In this document: positions 23,287-35,300 of the stretch, in pieces
Position numbering within the stretch: the stretch's first letter is position 1
Layout of the letters: the number at the start of each line of letters is the position of its first letter
Source of the DNA: Massariosphaeria phaeospora
Lineage: Eukaryota; Ascomycota; Dothideomycetes; Pleosporales
NCBI GenBank assembly: GCA_011032825.1
Contig: JAADJZ010000004.1
Coordinates: forward strand, 1,984,001-2,048,000
Direction: 5' to 3'
Length of the DNA stretch: 64,000 nt
The notes under the pieces: generated by a model
The model's database searches: none
What the model saw: the letters and a program-made list of their open reading frames with translations, nothing else
What the model was told of the DNA's origin: nothing
Translations under genes and position numbers: made by a program

Positions 23287-25809
23287 GTCGTGAGTCACCG
23301 CGAGAGGGCTACGCAGAAGCTGTGCTGGCCGTACATTCGAGATCTTGGAGCCACAATGAGTGATGGGCACCGGTGGATGCAGCACCTATCTCCGCTCTGG
23401 TTAACCTTCACCCCTGACTCCTACCCTTTGGTTGGCTTGGAGAAGAGGCCACATAGGTGCGCGGCTCGTCCCATCGCCGAGTACTCTGACTAGTGGAGGA
23501 CGTGACCTTGCCCGTCGGCCATCTTTGCCTGTATCTTTGCGTCTTCTAAGCCCGTCATGTGTGTTATCGGATCCTTCTCGCGAGTTGTTTCAGGGTGACT
23601 TCGTTCGTTGTCAGTAAGTGGGGGGAGCGAAGCGGTGTAAAGGGCGAGGATTCGTATCGTGAAATGTTCCGGTGAGGCTGAAAGATGGCTAGCAGATGGA
23701 GGCCCCGTCTTTGAAGGCACTGATTCATCAGTGTCAGGCCTCTTGTCGCGCGCCCGCCTACGATTTCCTCAAGCTCCCCGGCGTCGCGCTCAGGTCATCC
23801 GATGGCGTACGTCGCTTCGGGAATTTGGCTCAGACAAGGACGTGGTTTCTGCTGAATCGAGTGGGAAGATGGGGCTGCTTGCTGCGGGCGGCCTTTTGGG
23901 TGGTCGCCAAAATTCGGTCATGTCAAGTCACTGAGGTCCACCGCGGCGATGGCCAAGCAAAGCCGGACAGCCGAGGCACATGAGCGCACACAACCGTCCG
24001 AAAATTGTGTTGTCCAATGGTACTAGAATGAGACGCGCGGAAGCAGTTTGGTGTTTTTGCGACGCCCCCGAGCTTGGTACTCGTCGGGCTGGTTCGCAAA
24101 GCTCGCTTGATGCCTAGTGTCAACAGAGTTTGCAAAGAAAGCTCTGAAAGTCAGAGTTTTCATGATGACGCCCAACTATGCACTTCCTGCTTCTTAAATC
24201 CTTTCATAGATACGTGATTAGTAGTCATTGAGCGCAAGGCGAGAATTAACCCCTCCTTCAACGCAGGTGGGGTTTCATTGAATGGAGGGAGCAGCGCCCG
24301 CGCAACACAGATGCTTTGAACGCTTCAGGAGTCTGAGTCCCCTGGCTTCATTCCCATTGGTCTTGTCTCTAGAAGGTCGCGTTTAGGATGCCAGTGATGC
24401 CAACTCTCTGGGTGTTCGTCGTGAGTCGACAAATTTCGTCAGGATCACCACGTCCAAGATGTTCCATCAGTCGAGAGAGGCCAGCGAAGTCCCGAGCTGG
24501 GAGGCGTTGTATTCTCTGGTCAATGTAAACATTTGAAGCGCCCATCCAACCTAGCCGGGCTCGACGATAGAAGAGCCGAAGAGCGCAGAGTGCCTAGTTT
24601 CCCGACACTGACGTTCACAACCAGGCCGTGTATTTCGAGCGTAAAGATAGCACTATAGCACGTTTTCTGTCGTACGATCTCCCAGTGGAGTCTTGAATGG
24701 CACGCTGAGTCGGATCAAGGCATCGCCCGGCCGGCATGATCGCGACCGTCCCGTAGGCGTCAATCGAGAATGTTATCCCAGAGTAGAGCTGAGTGTCAAG
24801 TCCAGGGTGCACCTGGCAATGGGCCAGACGTAGGTTCTCGTCTGGGTCGTCTCAAAAGTGATAACGTCGCACCCTGGCGGTCTGCTACCGATGGGGGACA
24901 AGCCTAAAGCTCCACAGCGAGGGCTACCGGCCAGAACCGTGAGCTAGGGACTCCGTCATAGGCAATAAGCGTAAACTCCTGGCTCAGAGCCGCTTCGCAA
25001 TCCCCTGTGATGACCCCAGAAGCGATTCAAGAGCGAGGCCAATGTCGGGCTAGCAAATGGAACCTGTCACCGTCGGAACTTGGCCCCGCCATCTTCTAAA
25101 TTTCGCTCTACCAGAGCCTTTTGCGGAGAGGAGTGCTCATTGACAACTCAAGCGCTCAACAGGTTAGAGTGCGACAAGAGTTCTGGACAGCAAATCCAGC
25201 GTGTGTAGCACGAGTGGATCCCAAATTTCACCGGAAGCAGTACCATAGCGGTGCCTCGGTGGGTACACCTCCAAAGTCACCATGCGGCACGGCCCAAGGC
25301 TGCCATTGCCAACCTCAGAGTGCGATGCCCTGTAAAAGCGACGCGATCAGGGCATTTCGCGCCTCGGTCATTGGAAATCAGCCGCGGTCTCTGACAAAGA
25401 GCCTCGACGATACGAGTATCGTCGGCCATCAAATACGCGTCGCGTCCAACGGTCGACCTTACTGGGTCTGGAACTCAGGCTTAGAGACACCAGCTCATCA
25501 CCCACAATTGGTAGTATCGCATACATCACGTAGGAATGGATGAATTCACAAGGATCGACGTCTGCTCGACGACATCTACAGCTTTTCGCAAGCGTTGAGA
25601 TGCGAGGCCTGAGGTATCTACATGTTTATATCTACACACACGGCTGGAAAACACTGCACTCATCGACTAGTACCATTGTCGATTGTCTGTGGACGATTGA
25701 GGCAGGCATGCATTGGTAGGATTGTTGAGGAGCGTCATGTTATTTAGTTACTTATGTTATCAATTGGATCACGAAGTCAAGTCATAGTAGCTAAGGTGTA
25801 AAGAGAGGA

Positions 25810-25898
25810 TCTTCTTCTTCAACTATCCAGGCAAGCCAGATGAGTCAATGAAAAAGGTTCGCGTCAGCCAGAGGTAGTACAATACTGGCGACACTGTG
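25810..25898 (+). repeat. Dispersed repeat, inverted match at 56014-56115
   Basis: The segment containing GCGTCAGCCAGAGGTAGTAC and CTGGCGACACTGTG is the reverse complement of 56014-56115, with a shared AAGAAGAAG-type purine/pyrimidine tail. It is too short to classify and may be part of an unrecognised element or a shared promoter/leader. Confidence 0.55.
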
Positions 25899-26169
25899 GC
25901 CGAAGCCCGTTTTCAAAGATACCCAGCCTTTCAGCTGGAGTGTGGCTCACTCCTGACGGAGCCAGCCGCCCCCGTAGGGGCTAGCCTAGCACAGTCAGTA
26001 AATGTTCCAATGGGGAAAAGAAAAGAGGGTTTGGAGGGGGCAGAAGGGATCTATATACCCAGGGCGCTGCCGCCAGCGCTAGTTAGTCATCTAGTGCATC
26101 ACGTTACTGCTTAGCCAGAAGGAGTACTCGGCCTGACTGCGGAGGGCACTGTCGGTGGCCTCGAGCCTA

Positions 26170-26440
26170 TCAGAGCCTGTGAACAAATGCGATCCCCTCT
26201 CGCTAGAAGCTTCTAGCGTCCCAAAACAGTCACCCTCGGGGGCCACGGGACTCGTCCCAGCCACTGGCGGTGCGTGTGGGCCCACAAATTCGGCCTCTGC
26301 CTCTCGCTAGAAGTTTCCACTGTCTCAGATCACCGCACTCGACGGTGACATAATCGGTCTCCAGCCTATAGCTATAGGTGCGGGCCCACAAATGCGACCT
26401 CTGCCTCTCGCTAAAAGCTTCCAATCTCCCAGATCACTTC
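26170..26440 (+). repeat. Three degenerate tandem copies, about 100-bp period
   Basis: The unit contains GGGCCCACAAATGCGACC, CTCTGCCTCTCGCTA and AAGCTTCCA, at about 26178, 26270 and 26376. The first copy is most diverged. They lie just upstream of the TATA-like site near 26525, so a cis-regulatory role is possible but unproven. Confidence 0.6.
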
Positions 26441-26523
26441 CTCCGGCCAGCGGACTTGGCCAGGCAGCAAAGTTTGGTACCCCCTCCTTCCTCACGTGAT
26501 GGTTGATCCGGGCGCGCGCCAGT

Positions 26524-26580
26524 GGGTATATAACGAGCTCCTCCCTCCCTCCATCCTCCTCTTTTCTTCTTCATCCAAGT
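26524..26580 (+). promoter_or_regulatory. TATA box followed by pyrimidine-rich tract
   Basis: GGGTATATAACGAG is followed by CTCCCTCCCTCC and CTCTTTTCTTCTTC, the usual look of a strong filamentous-fungus core promoter. No convincing coding start was found downstream, so the gene may be lost or have small exons. A similar site is at 55826. Confidence 0.35.
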
Positions 26581-29396
26581 GCATGGGCTATGAGCATCCA
26601 GTGAAGGTTTCTGAGGGTGCTCTTGCTTTTCGAAACTCCTAGTTTCGTTTTGATGCTCCTGTTGGTCTTCGGATCGGCAGGGAATTTTTGCAAACCATTT
26701 CTTTTCATTGAGTCTACTGGCATGGCTGGTAGTTTGAAGAAGAGTGTTCTATCTTTGAGTCTTATGTGAGGTTTGCTAGTATGCTTGAAAGGATATGAAC
26801 CATGACCACCGAATACGCTCCCATTTCCCATTGATGTGTGCAATGTCGCTATAATAGCTGGCCTAGGATGAGGGATTAGGCTGTGGCACGCTGTACGAGC
26901 AGCTATAAGAGATCTCTTTACGAGCTCGGCGATTGATGTGAAGAGTTTTTATGGACTTCCAGCGATCAGCGACCCTATGCTGATCAAGACGCTGTATTGT
27001 GATTCTATCTATGATTGCGAAACTTGCTCGTCGGTCTAACGATGCCTGTTATCGCTAGAATATCTGGTTTCGTGTCTCTGTTGACCGAAAGACGCGTCCT
27101 GCCATTGAGGACGCCCTGTGGTTCTACAGAGCGGCGACACGAACTTGCAGGATGATTCGCATTAATGTCGGCTCGCGCTTACAAAAGTTCTCCTGTTTCG
27201 TATCACTGGACAGCCATGGTGCCTCAAGGTTCACAGCTGGTGGTATCCTGCTCCAATGCTGAGGGCAAGAGGGCGCCCTTGCGCTTCGAACTCGCGGCAG
27301 GGCGGCGACCACTCTATGGAAAATAGCAGCATGCTAGCTTCTCGACTGACCACTGAAATGCGACGATCAGTACATTCCTGGTTACTGCTACACATGATCG
27401 TTGCGTTGGCCCTCGTCGCATGCGGCCTGACTCGGTCCCAAAAGGGCGCGCTCTCTTTACGCACCCGCCCAAAATGTTGTTGTGACCGCCCCCACACGCC
27501 CGAGGACCGCCAAAATCGGCCACCACATCCACCACGCGCGACAAGAGCCCGCGGACGATTTGCTAGTGCATAATCAAGCGAAACTTTTGGCTCGCTTTCC
27601 TATGAGGGCGCTCATGAGCCTCTATTGGATACCCGTGGCAAGCGGCGCGCAGGCTAAGGCGACAAGCTCGAAGGTTAACCACCACAGATCCAGAGACACC
27701 TCCTTCTTCCTACAACGTATCGCGCTACTCTACGCTCCATTCAGTGCGCTAGTCATCCTAGGTCATCCTAGATACCAATAACAACTCGGCAGCTTGCCAT
27801 GTCGACACGAAGCCCGCTACTCAGCCAGGCTTCCTCGATCGCTCCAAACCTCCTGCCCGCCGAACGATCGATCTGCCCCACGTTACACAGAAACGACTGG
27901 GATACGAGGAGCAAAGGCAAAGCTCTCAACGCATTAGCAATACCGGCGCGGTTCAGCTTGTCACGATCAGTAGCCTTTCGGAGCAGCGGCCGCCACAGTT
28001 GCTATCAATCAAATCAATCAGGCCGAGGGCCTCGGCCTGATTTGACTGGTGTTTTCAAGGAGGGTGAATTGATTTGATTGACTGATTGCTCAGCAGCTCT
28101 CGGCCTGATCGAGATCAGATTGATAGACTGCAAACAGATTGATAGACTGCAGTCCAAATAGCGGAAATTGCCGGCAGATGGGAGGGAGGTTAGATTTGTA
28201 TAAGATTAACTAGGCGCTATCACCCTAGTCCCATATACTGTACAATTGATCAATTGCTTCTTTAGTAAGCGGAGTCGTAGTCCTATCCTTGAAGCCAGCT
28301 CTGAGCTAGTATCGTACACAGTGAATTGCCGCGAGTAATTGAGGCGACAGAGCTCTACGCTTTGGCTCTAGGAGATCGCTAACCTCGCTAAACATACGCT
28401 CACATTCACAGCTAGATGCCGGAATTGATAGTACGTCAATAGCCAGCCTGCTGAGGTTAGGATAGAGCTGCTTCATGCCTATCCAATAGGCAATCGGGTC
28501 AATTGAATGGGAGTAATCTGATAAGAGATGAGGCTCTCGTTTCCAAAGCTCAAACTCGTTACTGCTATTAGCAACTGCTCTGCCTTGTACCGGATTTGTA
28601 AAGAGATTAATGCTTGCCTGTATATCCGATACTTTAACTTTCTTGCGCGAGCGTTCTAAATCTAGAGTTTCCTTCGGCTTGTACTTACTCTATAGCGCCT
28701 AAAAAGCGGTATCTGATAAGGCAATCCACCTAGGTTAATCTGCCTATAAGTTTTGACAGTAGAACTTTGTGTTTAGGTACAGTATCGTAGCAGCGTAGTA
28801 CGCTAGCAAGTTATTAAGTTTCTTTTAGTACTTTTAAAGCTTTTGCTATGCTGCGTATATGTTGATAGCTAGATAGTCCTCTAGCGAGTTTTTTTTGTTG
28901 TAATTAACGCTTTTGTATTGCTGCGCAATCTGCTCGTAGGTGCTGAGTACGTACTTAAAAGTAAAAATAACGTTATGTAGCGCACTAAATCTTCTAGTGT
29001 TGCCTCTGCTTTTAAGGCGCTTTGTAGCTACTTTCAATAGCTGTAGAACCTTAATGTACTAAGTAATAACACTCTAATCTGCTGCGCTTAATCTAGTTAA
29101 CATTATCTACGCTAGAGACTTAGCTATTTAATTCTCGCAAGCAAAAGCGTACGCAGCGGCTGTACGCGAATTCTCGATATAATACTATATGTAGGCATTA
29201 AGCAAATTCTTAAGCTTCTCAACAGCTCGCTTAAACGCAAAGTAGAAAAAGTTCTATTTAGTTACTACTAGCTTAATTAGCTTAATCTGTTTATATAGCT
29301 TCTGTTAAGCTTCTGCTTCTTTGCGTACAAAGCTATACAGCAAATTGTACTATTAAGGTATTTTAATGTAGTAAAGAATATCTATAAAAACACTTA

Positions 29397-31260
29397 ACGT
29401 ACTTTACGAGCTCGCTAGACACACGGGTTCGCCGAACACTTTTGCCAAGCCTTTACCAAAACTACTTTATTCTAGCGCAAAACAGCTTACTTTAGCTCTA
29501 TATAGAGCAATCTAACCTAAGATATTATTTAAAGTTTACTTTTGCTACTTGCTTACACGTACGTGCGTTATGCCTAGTTTAACTACACTATCTACACTAC
29601 TTTTGAGATAGTTTACCTACTTTAGCGCGCACCTGCGTTTTTAGCTTTTTTTTATTACTACGCGCTCTAAACTCTTTTAGAGCAGTTAAACGAGCTTTAT
29701 TTTCAATTATTAAAGTTTTTTCTGCTTAAACCTGCTTTCTTTTATGCGATCTACGTTGCGTAGCAGCTTTATTTGCTGCTTAAAGCTTTGCGATTTTTTT
29801 TTGCGCTAACACTAGCTTGTGCGCAATAATAGCTGCTTTTTTTAAAACCTTTTTAAAGGCCTTTACTATAGACGTTAGTAAGCTATTTATATACTTCTAA
29901 ATTCTTGCTTTTACAAGCGTCAATTGCGACTTTAGTTTAAAAGTATTGCTTAGAGTTTGCAACTGCTAGAGCTCGTTGTTAATAAACAGTAGTAGTAATA
30001 GAGTACGCAACCAAACGTTAAGAGCTGTTATAACCTGTTTTAAGTTAAATAAGACTAATCTAGCGCTTTAAAACTTTTTTTAGATATTACTAAAAGTAAT
30101 TGCTGCATTATAAGCGCGTATAAAGTATAGTAAAAACTTAAGTTTTGTAATGTAAGTAATCTAGTTGCGCATAAAATCTTTAGCTTAGCGCCTGTACGCT
30201 TTTTTTAGAAAAGCAAAACAACCTACATTAAAAAGCTGCAAAAAGTGCGATAAGTGCGAAAGCATATAAATAGTAATAATTTTGTTTTTCTTGCAGTATT
30301 GCTAGAATGCAAGCGAGTTATAGCTCTTATAGCCGTTAATTGCGAGTAGTTAGTAAGCACTAACTACTTTTTTTTTTGTATACTTATTAAAGTGCTTTAA
30401 CTACTGCAAGCTAAGCTTATTTGTTGTCTAGCTGTTTTTAGAAACTGCAATAACCTAGTTCTAAAGTAGATTCTTTTCTTTGTACTAAGCAAAGAGGTAA
30501 TAGCAGCTTTTAAAAATAATAAAAAGTAAAATAGCTTACTTTGTTGCGTTAATGCTTTAGATAACTGTTGTTTATTTTTTATTGCCTTGCTGTATTGCTT
30601 TTAGCTGTTTTCGTTTCTCTAAAGCTGTAACAACTGCTCTAGTTGTTATCTAGCCTATTATAAAGCCTGTTTTGTTAAAGTTGTACGTGTTTTTATTCTA
30701 GATGCCGTACTTAGCTTCGATGTTAGCTACTAGGCTAAACTAGCTCTAAATAACCTCTAGATCTTTGCAAAGCGCTTTTTTATAATTGTACTTGCGATTA
30801 AACTTTATTGTAAACTTAAGGCAGTGCTTAACCTACGTACTAGGCTAGTTTAAGCTAACCTAGCCTAGATTGCGCTTTGCGCGCAAGGAATTGGCTATAT
30901 TAGCTACAGCTGCGAGCCTAGAAAGAAATCCGCGCGTAATAAGCTTAAGTATATACTCAACAACTACGCTCTCTTTAGTCTTTGTTAAATTTATTAATTT
31001 AAGCTTGTAATTTGCTTGTAAAAGCTGTCTAGCGCGTTGATTGCTTAGTGTTGCTTAAAAAACGTTATAGATAGCTGCAGCGCGTTGCAAAGAAAGTGTC
31101 GCGTTTTGTTTAAAAGCTTAAAAAGCAGTTTGTATCTAACGTTTATTAAAAAGCTTTATCTAGTGTTGTTGTAGAAGCATCGTGTACATAGGTAGAGTTA
31201 GTAGAAGCTTGGCAAAAGTGTTCGGCGAACCTGTGTGTCCGGCAAGCTCGTAAAGTACGT
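29397..31260 (-). mobile_element. CENP-B/Tc5-type pogo element inserted in hAT-1 B
   Basis: 1864 bp, TIRs starting ACGTACTTTACGAGCT with GACACACGGGTTCGCCGAAC, and TA on both sides (29395-29396, 31261-31262). Comparison with hAT-1 copy C at about 38115 shows a clean interruption. Confidence 0.9.
29600..31130 (-). pseudogene. CENP-B-type transposase relic
   Basis: The reverse reading gives a conserved HTH_CENPB/Tc5 block (KTKESVVVEYILKLITRGFL, then AAVANIANSLRAKRN), the VKHCLKFTIKFNRKY segment, and the start of the DDE core around KYGI, TYNFNKTGFIIG (30640-30760). The His of a usual RRPE/KRRPEL-type stretch is altered and Glu is changed to Lys in NFNKTGF (family NFDETGF), removing the first catalytic Asp. 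Many TAG/TAA stops. Inactive. Confidence 0.85.
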
Positions 31261-31389
31261 TAGCAAGCTATGTTTGCGCTAATCTAGCAACAATCTCTTC
31301 TTAAGCACGTGCTAAGTTTTCTTGTTTTTAAAAGCTTTTTTATTTACTTTAAACATAATTGTTTAGCTTATAAAATTGAGAGTGTAGAG

Positions 31390-31642
31390 TAGAGTAGTAA
31401 ATAGGTATAGGTTGAGTTAAGGTTGAGTTAGCACAGACCTCTACAATTCTATATTTTAATATATTTTCTTTTTATAATTATAACAGCTAGTTATAACAGG
31501 TTTATTAACCTAAAGGTAGTACCTATAACTCAACTTTAACCTACGCTTTGATTACTCTAACTCAACCTTGACTCTAGGTCTGTGCGACTCTAACCCAACC
31601 TATACCCAACGATAGGTACTTTCTACCTATTCGCTAGCGTAG
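31390..31642 (+). mobile_element. MITE1 copy in hAT-1 B
   Basis: Starts TAGAGTAGTAAATAGG, ends TTCGCTAGCGTAG, flanked by TGTAGAG (31383-31389) and TGTAGAA (31643-31649). It is shorter than the 4608 copy because it lacks that copy's internal palindrome. Both copies support a 7-bp (possibly 8-bp) target duplication. Confidence 0.75.
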
Positions 31643-31716
31643 TGTAGAAGCTGCAGCGAAGTTGCTGATAATCTGCATCAAAACTATACATCTTCGCTAA
31701 ATAATCTACTGCTATA

Positions 31717-31937
31717 CCGTGTCCGTGCGCGTAATGCGCCGGTTCACGTAATGCGCTACTCTTACCAAAAACAGCTCAAGCATGAATGAAGCTATAGAGC
31801 TACCTACAATCAATATTATCACGAGATATTTAGGTAGAGTATTATATTGATACTTGCAATCAATTTGTACTACTTGTATTTATCTAGAAGCTTGACGCTG
31901 CGGCCGCGACGCGTTAGAATAGCTTGGGCAGCAGATA
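31717..31937 (-). mobile_element. Truncated pogo element remnant
   Basis: Begins CCGTGTCCGTGCGCG after TA (31715-31716). It contains sequence matching the C-terminal end of the transposase at 10690-10850 (AAGCTTGACGCTGCGGCCGC). It is cut off at about 31937, shortly before the Copia LTR; the rest of the element is absent. Confidence 0.65.
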
Positions 31938-31986
31938 TGTAACTACGTGGCTAGGATCACATGATTTCCTATTGTAGCAGGCAATG

Positions 31987-32156
31987 TGTTGCGGTTATGA
32001 GGAGAAGCAGATCACGTAATGGTGTTCTAGTGCTACTTCCTCACTTATCGAGTACCTCTTACCTTAGCTGCATTACAGATACGTCATGTCATAGACCCCG
32101 CTGCTGGCCCTTTGAGAGGGCAGCACGAACACAACACGACAACAGATAGCAATACA
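31987..32156 (+). repeat. Copia 5' LTR
   Basis: A 170-bp repeat defined by comparison with the solo LTR at 15200-15371. It starts TGTTGCGG and ends CAATACA. The 49 bp before it (31938-31986, starting TGTAACTACG) matches neither the pogo remnant nor the solo LTR, and could be an LTR extension or older flank. Confidence 0.75.
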
Positions 32157-32380
32157 AGCGTTGATCCGCAGCACCCAATTGACACTGCTTACCTAGTTAC
32201 AGTTATGAGCCCGGCTGTCGACTACACACGCTGTATCTGCTACTGCATGCCGACGAGCTGTTGACCGCTGTCAACCGAGCTACGTCATCGAACCGCTACC
32301 TTTACCTTACCTTGACGAGAGCCTCGAGCGCCCTACCCCGTACGAGAGTCGATCTGAGAGCTGATAGAGCCTGATTCAGG

Positions 32381-35300
32381 ATGGCTACTACCGAGCTGGA
32401 TAGACTGATTACGAGGACGACGGTTATACTCGAGAAGCCTGCGGATTGGGAGGAATAGATCTTCCTACGAAAGGATAGCGCGGACAGGCATCACCTGTGG
32501 TCAATGGTAAACCCGGACCTGGACGAGACAGCCCTTGAGAAGCTCGAGGAGCCGGCAGCCGTCGAGCCAGAGCAGTACCATGACGAGTCTGACGAGGACA
32601 CCGGCGTTGTGCTCAAGGACATGACGACCGAGGAGTTCCAGAGATACCAGCAGGCGGAGAGGAACTACGATCGAGCGCTGGCTAGATACACGATTAAGAG
32701 GAAAGCGTTGAACGACTTTACCCAAGAGATCGGCCGAACGATCACCCGCCGCCACATACACCTAATTCAGAGCGACGATACTGCGTACGCTCGCTTGAAG
32801 AGGCTAAAGAAGCACCTCTGCCCATCAACGGCCGAGAGGGAACTGCAGCTAATAGCCAAGTATCGACAACTACAGAGTCGACCACGAAGCAACATTGACA
32901 ATTGGCTTGAGAAGTGGCTGCATGTTGTGCGGATGTGCGAGGCAGTCTCTCTGCCTGATGTCACACCACCGCGAGCTCAGCGCGACTTCCTACTCGCTAT
33001 CAAAGGTCTCGACGAAACCTAGGCGACGACCTAGCAGGCTACACTGTTCCGAACTTAGCTCAACGCTCAACCGATTCCAGCCTTAGACGACCTTGTGGCC
33101 GAGTTCACCATGTACTAGCGCTCGACTAGACCAGTGGCGTCATCGCTTGGTACATTTGCTACATTGGGCATCGATCAGAGCCCTGACAGACGCTTGGACA
33201 GCAAAGAGACGTTGTATAGCGATAAAGACAGAAGGCTTGAATGCAAGTGCGGCCTCAAGCACCGCTTCAAGGACTGTTGGTATCTTAGAGGAAAGGGCAA
33301 GCCCCAAGGCTGGGCGCCGAAGCCTGACATCTAGGAAAAGTTCAGCCAAGCGATAGAGAGCCAGTCGCTAGTTGGAAAAGCTATGAAAGCGGCTCTCAAG
33401 GCCAACAAGAGCACAGCAGTTTCGAATGCACCGCGTCGATTCGACGACCAGAGCCCGACTATCGAAGATCTCGGTAGCTGTGTACTGCAGCTCACTATGA
33501 GCACAGATTGTACGAACAAGCAAGCGATCAAGCCGAGCCTGATCAATCGATGGATTCTGGATCCTGGATCGAACACGCATGTCACCAATACTAGAGCCTA
33601 CGGCTGGAAAAAGCGAGCTGATGGGAAAGGTGAGGTTGTCAAAGCTAGCGACCAAGAACTGCTGATACAAGAGTAAAGAGATGTAGTTCTGCTTACCAAC
33701 ACACCTACGGGCACAGAGCAGATAGAGCTCACCTATGTGGCGTATGTGCTAGGCTTTCTTACCAACGTTGTTGGGCTATCTCGCTGTCGATCTGTTGGCA
33801 TACACTTCGACTCAGGCCGAGATTGCCTGTACCAACGCAAATGGAACAACGTTATAAGCAAGCTTTAGTACATAGGCGGTTATTGGCTAATAGACGCTGA
33901 CAGCATGGAGCGGCCAGACGCTGGCTTCTTGCTAGCAGCCTTAGCCTATGCCTACAAGAAGCCTTCGTACGAGCCGAGGAAGCCGCTGCAGCTTACACCG
34001 GAGAAAGCTCATATCACGTGGGGCCATGTAGGCCGACAGGCGATCGATCGATTGCCGGAGAGCGTGGACGGATTGCAACTAGTCGACGGCAATCTAGCGC
34101 CGAAATGGAAGGACTGCGAGATTTGTATACAGTCAAAATTGACGAAGCTAGTCAGTCGGCGGCCACCGCGCGAGCCTGCTACTCAACCGTTCGAGCGCAT
34201 TAGTATCGACCTAGTGCAGCTATTAGAGCGAGGCGAGCATTGCTACAACGGCGATTAATACCTATTCTACATAGTCGATCAGCACACGAAGTGGCATAAA
34301 GGAAGCTGCATGCCTAACAAGACAAAAGCTACCCTAACACGAGCATTCAAGCAATTGTTAGCTAAGATTAAACGCCAATTTGAGAGCAAGGTTGCTACTG
34401 TTCGGCTTGACATGGAGACTAGATACGTCGAGCTGCTTGAGATATGCAGAGAGCTTGGAATTGCTCTTGAGCCGATAGCGACCGAAGCCTAGAACGAAGC
34501 AATCGAGCGCGCAGGAAAAGCAATTATTATTCGAGGCAGAGCTATTCGGCTGCACGCTGGCCTACCCAAGGAGTACGCCAACGAGTGCGTTATGTCGGCT
34601 ATATACCTGCTCAACCGAACGCTAGTCGAAGCTATCAACTAGAGCTGCCCATACACCAAGGTTAAGGGAATCAAGCCATCAGTAGCTCACCTTGAGGTGA
34701 TCGGAGCTAGAGCCTATGTGCTCAATGAGAAGCTGCCACGCAAGGCCAAGCTCGAGTCTCGAGCTCTAATCGGCCACCTAGTAGGCTATGATTCTACCAA
34801 TATTTTCCGAGTCTGGTTACCAACAATCGGACGAGTGATACGAACCCGAGACGTTGTTTTCGCTCGAGGCAAGCTCTATGACGGCCGAGGGCAGTATGCA
34901 AAGAAGAGCTACATTCAAAAGGCAGCAGAAGTGCTGGATATCGAGGAAACTCCCGATTACAGCAATATATTGACAGAACAGCTGTGTTCGCTTGACAATG
35001 AGGAAGAGGCTAAGAACCAGATTAGAGATACAATCCATGTTCAACCGCGGCTAATCAACTCGCAAGGCCGTACTTAGCAGAAGGATACTAGAGCTCTCAT
35101 AACTCCCGAGGAGACGCCAGAGACGCTAGAGTTGCCAGAACTGATACGAGGCCAACCGCTCACTAATTAGTTGATAGAGGATACTAGCTGGGGACGCGGA
35201 TATGTTCTAGCACTAGAAGGGGAAGAGCTAGACCGAACGTCCAACAACGCTGCACGACGAGGAGAGATTAGCAGCTAAGTATCAGAGCAGTTTGTCGTAG

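Larger units (their letters stand above)
23295..27993. other. Unique balanced-GC sequence, no confident gene
   Basis: Overlapping short frames occur on both strands with no family match. The longest, about 25121-25543 plus strand, opens with TTG and cannot be trusted. Notable contents are degenerate repeats at 26170-26440, a TATA-plus-pyrimidine promoter-like site near 26525, and a segment (25810-25898) with an inverted counterpart near 56.0 kb. It ends at the hAT-1 B boundary after GCGGCCGC. Confidence 0.4.
28230..31711 (-). pseudogene. hAT-1 transposase, best-preserved C-terminus
   Basis: Reverse strand about 28230-28560 is nearly stop-free and reads as a hAT C-terminal dimerisation domain: LSRLAIDVLSIPASSCECER, MFSEVSDLLEPKRRALSPQL, then AAIHCVR. 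This supports assigning the whole hAT-1 family. The more N-terminal part (28.8 kb onward) carries many TAG/TAA codons and is interrupted twice. No active protein is possible. Confidence 0.88.
27994..31716 (-). mobile_element. hAT-1 copy B (5' part missing)
   Basis: The 3' TIR CACAGTTGCTATCAATC starts at 27994 next to GCGGCCGC. The element reads in reverse and lines up with copies A and C. It is interrupted by a pogo-type element (29397-31260) and MITE1 (31390-31642), and stops at a TA (31715-31716) where another pogo TIR begins. The transposase N-terminus and 5' TIR are not in place. Mutation load rises sharply from 28.8 kb rightward. Confidence 0.85.

Noticed and set aside
25121..25543. 140-codon plus-strand open stretch
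   Set aside because: Opens with TTG, composition is not distinctive, and no family or splice structure was seen.
26170..26440. CRISPR-like or satellite array
   Set aside because: Only three degenerate copies with about 100-bp spacing in a eukaryotic context; no regular short repeat/spacer pattern.
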